Shown: piece by piece, positions 23,701-33,120 of the stretch | How the letters are laid out: each line of letters starts with the position of its first letter | Position numbering within the stretch: position 1 is the stretch's first letter | NCBI GenBank assembly: GCA_916610825.1 | Contig: OU744446.1 | Span: 13,946,538 to 14,010,537 of the forward strand | From: Haliclystus octoradiatus | Taxonomy: Eukaryota; Cnidaria; Staurozoa; Stauromedusae; Haliclystidae | Direction of reading: 5' to 3' | DNA: 64,000 nt | Notes under the pieces: model-generated | Told to the model about the DNA's origin: nothing | The model's database searches: none | Seen by the model: only the letters and a program-made list of their open reading frames with translations | Program-made: the position numbers and the translations under genes

Positions 23701-26700
23701 CTGCATTAATTTGCTAAAGAACTATTGTACCACTTATATTACAGACGTTCTTGTATATGTCTTTGTTTATTCAACAAAATCTATCTTGTTGTGGGATTCT
23801 CTTCATGCTTGGTTTATAAATTGACATTGAATTTTAATTTGTAAATTCATGAATTGAAAATTCGCCGTCGAATGAGATTCCGACATTTGTTTTATTTTAG
23901 AAAAGGGTTACCACATGCTTGCAAATGTTTGTATTCATATTTACTAAACTCGAAAATGTTGGGAGACACTCGGGAAGCTAAAAATCACTCGCTCAGAGCT
24001 CGTGATTTTTTAGCGCTTCACTCGTGTCTCCCAACATTTTCTCGTTTAGTAAATATGAATACAAACATGGCAAGTATGTGGTAACCCTTTATTGACAAAC
24101 TTTTCACAGACAGTTCATGAACAGTTCATGAACTTTACTAAGTTCATGAACTGTTCATGAACTTTTTTCGCAGGGGTTAGGGTGAAACATCTAAAGTTTT
24201 CAGCCTATGCCATAGCCCAGAAACAATTTAAGCTTATTTCTTCAAGCCTTTCATCCTCATAAACTTAGTTTCTTTTCAGGATACAGTTCCCTCAAAATGG
24301 TGTTTTCTGACGTGCGATCGATATTTGATCAACAAGAATTGTACTAAATTAATTAGGATGGTTTTACAATATGAAAAAACAAAACAAAAAGCTATACAAC
24401 AATTCAGTGTGGGGCACAACAAATGTTAGCCTGCGTCACAGACCAAAACATTTTTAGAACGTTAGGTCCTAACGTTCTAAAAATGTTTTGGTCTGTGACG
24501 CAGGCTAAACAAATGTTAGCCTGATCAGATTTTCAAATCTACTTTGACCAATGTATACATACAAGTTCCTATGAGATATCATGTCTGCTTTAAACTGACC
24601 TGTGAAGTTGCACCACATAAACGCATGATCTCCTGATGATCTTGGAAGCAAGCCCATGATGCATACATCTTTGTAAACCACATTAACATTGATAATTGAG
24701 TGATAGCGAATATGGCTAAGAAATTCCAAGCAGTATGAAGTTTTCCAAGTGGCTTGACAGGTAAACTTGACTATTAATGAAAGAATATATAAATTATGAA
24801 AAATCAATATTATTATTGTAAGGAGTATACAGTGACTATGAGATTGGGATCTGCTACAAGAAACATTTTTCAGATCAAATAGTAGGCCTACAAAGTAATT
24901 GAGACGGTAACACTCTACCAAAGGCTCCCTTAAAACTTTTCTATTTCTAAAGAGTGGCTCTTTCCATTAAGAGAAGTGATTGTAAATACTCTTTACTGAT
25001 CCCAGCCTCCGCGCTGCATTTCAATTTCAACAGATTTCATAGCAGATGGGACTTGACTTTCAGTGCGCAAGAATGCGCCACAGCTACTCACAATGAAATT
25101 CCCTCTGGACCATTCCATCTGCCACCAGAAGATGTTACTTAAATAAAGTCAAGGCTGAGTTGACCTTCAGGGGATTTGAACTACAGTTGGTCAAATATGA
25201 TCAGATCTAAAGTTTGGTTGCTCTGTCAACTGAGCTAGCCCCCTGTCAGATCGAATAGATCTGTTAAACCTGTCATCTTGTCTACATTGTTTGGCATTAG
25301 GTGCTTGGATGGTGAGATGGCAAGACCCGTTCGCAGGATCTATTCGTTTCGATCCGTTATTGATAGGACCTAATCTGTCACCGCCACTATGCAAGCACCA
25401 GTCACACTGCTAAGTCAGTGGAAAATCCTAATACTAATTCTTGTCTTAGTTTGGAAGTGGTTGGATTGGTGAAGCCGTGTCACTTTGGTCCGATTGACCT
25501 GTAACTACTGTTGTGTACGTTCAAGCCGCTCGTTGCTTGACGATCTCAAATTCACTTCCGCATATTACAACGTCGATCGAACGAGTGAGACACCTCTCTC
25601 TTATCAAGTTTCTATGTCCCTTTCGATCACACCTTATCAACTGAGTAACACAAGTTCTTACACAGTCTATGAATTGCGACGTCCTCCCTTCTCCCTTTGG
25701 AACCGTAACTACCTTCCAGGCACGTAATCGGTTTGCAGACAATTCTAACGTCTAGCCTCGGTTAAATATTCAGTTATCATTCAAATAGAATACACTGCAG
25801 ATGGAATTCAACCGACCTTGTGCATAACATTTATATCCAATTTCCTCTAGTTATCCCCAATGTCTAAATAAACATGTTATTACTCACTGCCAGTGGCTGA
25901 CAGAGCGCGGATCCTACATAAGCACTACTAAGATTATGAAGCCAAGGGCGACACATAAAATTTGTAACTTTAAGTTCAAGACTTTATGTGATCATCAGGC
26001 AGTCAACATAACAAGTGTAAGGATAACTTTCTGGTTAATTCATTGGTGATCACTGTGGTCGGGAATAAAAAGTATTTCTGATGAAATAAAGCCAAACGAG
26101 AGACAGTTTTCCGAAGAGTCAGAAATAAAAATGATTTATAATTAAAAAAAATTATATTATAAAGAATTGATTCGGTCAATCTGATTGGTTTAGTGTTATT
26201 AAGCCAAATCACCATTTCAACACAGAAGAAAACTAGACTCGAAAACGATTTTATACGGTAATTCAAACTTCATAAATGACAACTTGTCTGTTTTTGTTTT
26301 GTTTCTGTCATCTTAGTGGAATAATAATCATGTAAAAAGAAATTCATGAAAATTGAATGGCACTATTTTCATGACATTACTGAAAGTTTTCACAGGGGTG
26401 CAGGTGCTGAATTCAGCTACACAAACTTGCCTTACAATTCACACACATTAGCAAATGGTAAACGAGAACAAATAATTAATAAATACAAGCATTACACACT
26501 ATATCCGTGTTTTAGGACATCATTTCCAGTTATACAATTAATTCATTTTGTTAACTTTCGATATGGACTTGATAAAGACCCACAATATTATTAGTGTGCC
26601 GTGTTCGTCATTTATTGTTACCCCTTTAATTAGCTTGGAAAATTACTGATATATTCTGATGTAATTGTATGATACACTGAAATAAACAAAAGATAAAGCT

Positions 26701-29700
26701 ACCTTGAATTTGAAGGGCATTCGTTTCCTTTTGACAAACAACACCATAAATATCATTGTTGTACATAATGCAAATGCGCTGACTTGAAGATAAAGACCTT
26801 TCATTCGCTTTGAATAAATTCTAAACGAAAAGAAAATGCATCAATAAAAAAACAATAATTAAGGGCTAAGGTTGCATAATTACATTTAGAATAGGCATTG
26901 TGATTGAATGATTGTCTCTCCAATCATGAAACGCCAAAAATACAATTACTTCAAGAACTGGCTGTTGGGGAAATTAGGGTTCAATTTAATCTTGGGAAAA
27001 AACATGTTCATGCCGAATGAAAGCTGTTTGTTCCCCAATAAACTATTTGTCAATTCATAAAATGTTTATCATCATATCATTTATTCGGGACTTAACATGA
27101 TCTGAAAAGACTGATTAAAAAATAAATATAACACTATAAGTTTAGCCTACAACGTTATATTTTATAGGGGGGATATTTGAAGAACGTTTTGATTTAACTA
27201 AATTACGTTATTCCATGTAAGTGCCTCTCAAACAGACAATTGAAAATTGGCCTGTTTTGTGATTTCTCATTTTAAGCAGTATGCCTATATCGTGTTCCCC
27301 CTGCGAGCAGCATGAAATAATGGGAAATTTTTTATCTGAGGGTAGCCTAACCAGCGATAATTTCATTTGTAACTGAGATAAAATAGCAACCTACTTCCAA
27401 TCAAAGTATTCAAATTGCCAGAAATTAATTGTCAAGAAAGAGAAGACGCAAAGTGTGACACATCCAGTTAAGACCCAAGACAAACCACGGAACTTCATCC
27501 AGAAGCACATTGCTGCATAACCCTAAAAGAAAATAACTGATTAACTATTATGATGATTCAACGAAAGGATTATATTTCTTTGAATTTCAAAAAGATATTG
27601 TAATCCATAATATGATTACTGAAGATAAACAAGTAGCAGATTTAAACACTAACGCAGAGACATAATAGGAGGAAATCACTATAGAGCGTTTCCAAAGGAG
27701 TCATCAAAAATGTGCATTTTCTTGTCATTACTCAATTTCTATTGTTTTCATTAATAACAACGGATACAGTGTTCTATTCGCATATTATACAACTATTTAG
27801 TCACAAGATTCCATAAAAATAAGTTAATCACGCATAAAATAGGAAAGAATAGGCATAGGAAAGAATAATAAGTAGGCCAGTTAATATTCTCTTGGCTATT
27901 TCAGGGGTCGACTATATAAAGAAAATATTTTTTACGGCAACAAAGGCTATGGACTTACTTAGGCAACCAACAGAACGAGCATGTTAAGTAGAAACATATT
28001 ACATATAGGAATGCTATGGAACGAAAGACTAGCTTTGAAGACCAGTTGAACAGTAGTTGGTTACATGACTAATTTACCATGAGGTTGATTCAATAATTGA
28101 TATCAAACATATATGCGGCATCAAAGTAGGCATTAATTTTAAAAAAAAGTTTGTAAAATATCCATATACAAATGGAACGTAAATCGCCGTGCCTGTGTGA
28201 ATGTTTGTCCTCTTTCCAAGCATTTACTAGCCCATGAAGTGTGACGATGTATAGTTCAAAATGATGGTAATTAGTCCAAACAGCAAGCTAAGCTAATAAT
28301 TTTTTCCATATTCGGATTGCATAAAAAGATATCAAGGATTAGGCTATGCTTTTTATATGGATTATTTCATTTTAGTACTCCAATCTATTATTAACAATGA
28401 ACTATGTATGTATATTATGCTTTTTTCACACATTTATTAACCCAAGAAATGTTCAGCTTAAATTTATTATACATTTGTATATATAAACAACTGTGTTATG
28501 CAAAGTATGTGTCAGTAACTACAGTAACTGCCTTTATAGCTGTATGTTCCCCCTTCCATATCGCTTTATCATTTTGGAAATGTAAACAGAAAAGCATAAC
28601 AAATGGGTTTTCAGAAAGCCTTGGCTGAGGAGTATGAAGTCCCCTCAAGAAGTATTTAATTATAGCATCTCGATGTGGGAGGGAGCTATTATAATGGTGC
28701 TTAATGTATTGAAACATTTTTATACAGTACATAATTAAGTTCATTATAATATGGAAAATGTACAACTGCAAATCATTTTGTCTGTCATAAAGAAATAATG
28801 GAATCCACTTGCAAATGATATAGATCGCCGATATAGTATAGATATCAGCGAATTGAAAACATCTTGAGAAACTAATACAATTAACAAAACATTGGCAGTC
28901 ATCTACTGTAGAGTATTGTAGCATCTATATACGATTTATGTTAAAGGTTGTATACAAGTTTGAATGTAATTTGAGTAATTTAACAACATGTTGGACAGAG
29001 TTTTAATTAAGCAAGATTTTTATTTTTTTCCTGGAAGCCCCTCAAAGAGTAAAAGCGGTCAGCTCCCATGAATCATTTCACACTAATTTACTCGTATTGA
29101 GTGTAGCTGGGTACTAGTTGAACAAAAGGTAAACAGAGGATGGGGACTTTGCTACAAATTACGGTGTGAAAATAGCCTTCGACTTCATGAACTGCTTGAT
29201 GAATGTGAACTTGCCAAAATTTTCAACAGTTCATGAACGGTCGTTCACGTTCATGAACTGTTTTTAAAGCAAATATGTTCTTACCAGTATCATACAAATA
29301 ATTGGTAGATCCATAAGACGCAATAAGCTCTAGAAATAAAATGAAAACTAAATGTGAAAGCAATCAGAAGTAAAAATCTAGTTTATTCGTATTGACAATT
29401 TCCAAAACAGGCTTCTCTTAAAAATTCAGCTGATGACGTTCACAAGCACTTTATCAACATAATTCATATCATTTTCAAAGATGTCCAGTTTACATATCAG
29501 TTTCAAAGAAAATTTATGAGCTACGATGTACGGTAGGCATATCATCTCATTATGTCAGCAAAGAATTACTCTATCTTTTGAACATTTTTCATGAACTCCT
29601 AAACAGTTTTTGAAGGGGAACTGACTATAAACTCATTACCCATGGGATGACACTTCACAGTTCACATGTTAATGTATAATAAAATTGTTGAATTTTGTCT

Positions 29701-32386
29701 CCCAAAATATCAAAAAGTATCTAAAAATAATTTTGCAAAAGCAGTAACGGATTATTTTAGGTTGTACATAATGCATTCAGATGGACTGATGTGATTTGAA
29801 TGAAACTCACACTTTTTAAAATATAAATGCAAATATAATTTGAAAAGTCTTTCATGATTTAATAATGATTTAAATCGTTTTAACTTGGTAAACACATTTC
29901 TGTTTTGAAAACAAAATGGTAACTATGAAGACAATAAGAAAATGTAACCAATTCTTATATAATATTCAGTAATATTAAAATTAATTCAAGTTTGAAAAAC
30001 TTGCAAAAATACTTGATTGAAAATTTTTAGGATTACGATAGGATATCCAGATTGAGTTTACACTGCCATAGTATGCCACTAATAGAATTGTTATACAACA
30101 ATTTCAGATAATTTTATAAATTTAAAATAAAGTATTGTGAGCTTACCTGACTATGTACCCTAGGGTCATTCTAAAAAAAAATTATGAAAAAATAAGTTTG
30201 ACATGCAACAGACATGTCTAAATTGCACTACAGTATATGAACATGTGAATCATCCTTGAAAACAAATCAAAAAGGCTAAAAATTAGATTGTCATCTAAAG
30301 CAGTTTAATTGGTAAATTTATATTGTATATTAACATTGGGCTATAAATCAAGAAGTGTTCCAGTTAAAGTTGTACATTGGTACAATGACATTGTACAGTT
30401 GAACTCGCTTTTAAAATATCCCCTATTGTACTGGACATACCAGTATGCTTAATATCCTCACATAAAATGATTTCTGGTTTCCTCTCTCCATACAATCTCT
30501 CGTATTCCTGTCACCTAATATCCCACATTGCTTAAATGTCCCTCTTTTCATCCATATGCAAGGGGGATATTAATTAAGCAAGTTCAACTGTAATGTGACA
30601 GTGAGTTGTTCGCTATTAATCACAAGGTAGCCTCCCCTGCGTAAAACATTCCAGGAGTTCATGAACAGTTCATTAACAGTTAATGAACAGTTCATGAAAA
30701 TTCGGGGCCATTTAAAGTTCATGAACTGTTCATGAACTGTTCATGAACTCCTGAATTGTATTCACAGGGGCTATGCGGAGAATACATTTGGTTCCAAGCT
30801 TTAAATGTTCTTCTATATATTGGACTTATCATAATAACTTACTGGCTTCAAATTCAAATAAAAATTCCAAGGAAGGTTGGTACTTTTCAATTATGCTGAT
30901 TTTATCTTTTGAAAGTTATATTACCTTTGTCATTCGCCATTTCATTAGAGCCAACCACAAATGCAACATAATAGCATCTTATTTTTACAAAGTCTTGATT
31001 TTTTAGAGTGCAAACATTGTGATATGATAGAATAATAAAATGTTCAGAGTGTGAACTGTTCTATTTAAAATGCAATATAAATGTTTTATTTTCCTATTGG
31101 AGAAATTCAGAACTAGAAACTTGAAGTTGCAAGCTTTTGAATAGTAGGTCTATGCGTTTCACATGTATTGCATTTTACCAGAAAGGCAAACTAACTTTTT
31201 CATATCAATAGCCTATCTTGTAATCTTTATTAGTGGGCTCTATTTGTTGATTTTCAATTCAAATGCACAATATAAAGGAGATTATGGAAAGTTCACATGG
31301 CTTATGGAAAGTTCAATTTATTTCTCAAAGGAGCCACAAGGCTATTACTATTTTCATAATAAAATTGCCTATTTCATGTACTCTAGAAATACCCTTTGCA
31401 GCCCTTGCCTGCAGAGATGCCAGAGCAGGGGGCAATGGGCACAACTGCCCTTCCCACCATAAATAACTAAATTATTCTCCCTGGATTTAAATTTGTTCAA
31501 CACAGTTCAGGCATAAGTATTAAGTAAAGCAAGACACATACTTTGAAGGAAATTCATGGCTTGTGAGTAACAAGGAAGATTTGCTGTAGCCTAGGCCTAC
31601 TTGATAGTTTGCCTCCAATTTGTGATAGGACGCTAAATTCTACAAGATCTCGGACGCTTTAGCAGAGTTTTCCCTTCACTTGGGAGGGGGGGGGGGGGAA
31701 AAACATTATTCTTTTGATAAACGGTAGTAAAAGGTTTCCCTGGCAAAAAATTTCCTGGGGGCTCGAGATCAATATTTCAAATAACATCACGAGATCAAAA
31801 GAGCGACACGGGTTTGCCCAATCATGAATTACTTCCCGGCATCCCTGCTTGTCTGGGTCTTCGATATTATAAGATATTCTCTTATTACGTACTGTATGAT
31901 CCAAAGTTAATAGACTAGAAAGGAAAATTTATCATTCTATTGACCATGATATATTAGTATCGCATGTGATGTTGACATACATATTGTACAAATAAATATA
32001 TCAGTTAACTTCAGATGGCAGGTCCAAGTACAGGCAGTGCAGTAGACCGTAAAAAGCATATCGTACAGTGTAGAATGTCTAGCCTAACAGCTGTGTAACA
32101 CAGTTAATATAGTATCATTCATTTGAGTTGAATTGATAGCCTAGGCACAATGAGTCCAACAACTTACTTCAAAGAGACCTTTCGGTAAACTGTTTTTAGA
32201 AATAGCATCACCATACGCATCGAAAAATGGCGGGTTGTCAATGAACTCTACAATTCCAGCCCATAAATATGTCAGGCATACAGCGCCATGGAACCATTGC
32301 AATAGAGTCAGGGCAACTTCTCTCCAATCACGACGAGCACGACCAACAAATAGTACAGGGCGTTCATCTATCTCTCCAATCATCAT
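17776..32386 (-). CDS. Multi-pass membrane protein, family not recognised
   Basis: Nine exons, minus strand: 32386-32168, 30170-30147 (24 nt), 29329-29285, 27522-27395, 26820-26703, 24770-24600, 20280-20167, 18820-18769 and 18077-17776. All borders are GT/AG and phases agree, giving 390 aa, which is strong internal support. At least six hydrophobic helices appear: about residues 23-48, 82-105, 111-133, 143-162, 191-213 and a long one or pair near 293-330. Between helix 5 and the last lies a loop of ~70 residues with at least seven cysteines (including CYPCGDC), probably non-cytosolic and disulfide-linked. The tail is basic, then acidic (YDSEEEGEGW). I do not recognise the family and assign no function. 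The gene is divergent from VPS11 and converges on MTFR. Its large introns hold many repeats. Confidence 0.85.
18078..18768. other. Intron 8 of membrane-protein gene
   Basis: AT-rich. A degenerate piece of the GTTCATGAAC repeat lies near 18538. Nothing else is seen. Confidence 0.5.
18980..19387. repeat. 408-bp MITE with ~27-bp terminal inverted repeats
   Basis: It begins CCCTGTTTACGGGGAGGAGG and ends with the near-inverse CCTCCTTGTAAACAGGG. Further inverted copies of TGTTTACAAGGG and AGGAGGAT lie inside. No protein. Target duplication is not clear. It lies in intron 7 of the membrane-protein gene. Confidence 0.7.
20838..21050. repeat. GTTCATGAAC palindrome cluster 1
   Basis: Seven perfect copies of the 10-bp palindrome GTTCATGAAC in ~210 bp, plus many one-mismatch copies. 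A CCCCTGCGAAA motif lies just to the left (20823). Intron 6 of the membrane-protein gene. Confidence 0.85.
21051..23119. other. Intron 6 interior
   Basis: AT-rich. A possible spurious exon near 22306-22506 was considered and set aside. No supported gene. Confidence 0.4.
23120..23345. repeat. GTTCATGAAC palindrome cluster 2
   Basis: Nine perfect GTTCATGAAC copies in ~225 bp, often spaced by CCTGCTCATGAA or single bases. Confidence 0.85.
23925..24080. repeat. Imperfect inverted repeat
   Basis: Left: TTTGTATTCATATTTACTAA, then CTCGAAAATGTTGGGAGACA. Right (24010-24066): the reverse complement, TGTCTCCCAACATTTTCTCG followed by TTTAGTAAATATGAATACAAA. The centre holds a further small palindrome around AGAGCTC. 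Arms are ~60 bp, so this is a foldback element in intron 6. Confidence 0.7.
24110..24175. repeat. GTTCATGAAC palindrome cluster 3
   Basis: Four perfect palindromes followed by TTTTTTCGCAGGGG, the inverse of the CCCCTGCGAAA motif beside cluster 1. Clusters 1-3 may mark one 3.35-kb inverted-repeat element (20823-24175). Confidence 0.7.
24427..24507. repeat. 81-bp perfect palindrome (40-bp arms, 1-nt centre)
   Basis: The left arm 24427-24466 begins TAGCCTGCGTCACAGACC. The right arm 24468-24507 is its exact reverse complement, with one T between. Direct copies of ACAAATGTTAGCCTG flank it on both sides (about 24418 and 24509). It lies ~90 bp beyond the exon-6 splice donor of the membrane-protein gene. 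Confidence 0.9.
24893..25243 (-). repeat. tRNA-derived SINE, copy 1
   Basis: On the minus strand the head reads GGCTAGCTCAGTTGACAGAG with box B-like AGTTCAAATCC, then a body shared with the copy at 63245-63612 (for example TTCCCTCTGGACCATTCCAT on the plus strand). It is diverged from copy 2 throughout, so the family is old. Confidence 0.8.
25244..26702. other. Intron 5 of membrane-protein gene, remainder
   Basis: A GC-richer stretch, 25244-25760, looks foreign but matches no element I know. The rest is AT-rich with nothing seen. A TTTTCACAGGGG motif occurs at about 26388. Confidence 0.4.
28165..28320. repeat. Dispersed repeat, copy of the 37.7/38.2-kb family
   Basis: TATACAAATGGAACGTAAAT, then CGTGCCTGTGTGAATGT, CATTTACTAGCCCATGAA and CAAACAGCAAGC match, in the same order, the modules at 37703-37850 and 38207-38290. 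Intron 3 of the membrane-protein gene. Confidence 0.6.
29185..29265. repeat. GTTCATGAAC palindrome cluster 4
   Basis: Two perfect palindromes, one separated from the other by CGGTCGTTCAC, plus degenerate copies. It ends ~20 bp from the exon-3 donor at 29284. Confidence 0.7.
30147..30170 (-). CDS. 24-nt microexon (exon 2) of membrane-protein gene
   Basis: Encodes NDPRVHSQ in phase 0. The acceptor follows a nine-base pyrimidine run and the donor is GTAAGC. Skipping it would keep the frame. Confidence 0.7.
30634..30770. repeat. 137-bp palindrome-rich MITE
   Basis: Starts CCCCTGCGTAAAACATTCC and ends ATTCACAGGGG, so it has a short imperfect inverted repeat. It holds four perfect GTTCATGAAC copies. 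A CT dinucleotide flanks both ends. Confidence 0.65.
30771..32167. other. Intron 1 of membrane-protein gene, remainder
   Basis: Contains a G14 homopolymer (31682-31697) and nothing recognisable as a gene. Confidence 0.5.
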
Positions 32387-33120
32387 TTCTATATGCTATA
32401 TTTGACATAGGCTGCGTTATTCTGAATCATCTTATAGCATTTCCAAGTTTGAAATAACAGTAAAGTTCATGCTCAAAAGCAAAATTGGCTCCGAAGATAA
32501 AGAAAATTCCGTATTTCTTGCTCGTGTTTTGATTTAGTATGCATATTTTCATGATTTTTGATAGTGATGATAGTTTTGAGTAAAGTTGATTCATAGGAGA
32601 AATCACGGGGATAAAAACCGTATTTAATTAGAAAAAAGTGAGGTGTAATAATGAAAGGTAATGATAATCATCTTTAAGTTTTACCTTTTATTTGAATAAT
32701 GAATAAAATTATATTGCACATATATAAGTAAGGCTGACATAAAGGCAATAAAAAAATATTTTTATTATATTCGTGTATTTTATTTACTAAGTATCCTCCC
32801 ACCCTGCAAATATCTTCAAATTCCCACTGTTTACCAATTTACAAGTGGGGACTGACAAATGGGGAGCAATCTCAAAAAATATTCGCAGCATTACCTAATT
32901 GTTTCTTATTTTCAATTTTAAATGTCAATAGTTTTTATTAAATCTTATCATTAGACATATTATATCTTTTTATTGCAGTTGCAGTATCGTTGTTTATATT
33001 CATGAAATTCAAAAATTGCGTTGAAACTGGCTAAAGGATTAGGGAATAGTCCTATTTCGCCCCGATAGAGCCCCTGTCTATTGTCAGGACGTGAAAGTCC
33101 GATCCTCCACAGATTCCAAG
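32387..33120. promoter_or_regulatory. Divergent intergenic region, membrane protein / VPS11
   Basis: 734 bp between opposed start codons. It should hold both promoters and 5' UTRs. No specific element can be named. It is AT-rich except near the VPS11 start. Confidence 0.45.

Noticed and set aside
24505-24921. 138-aa minus-strand ORF
   Set aside because: The real exon (24770-24600) uses another frame that fits both splice phases.
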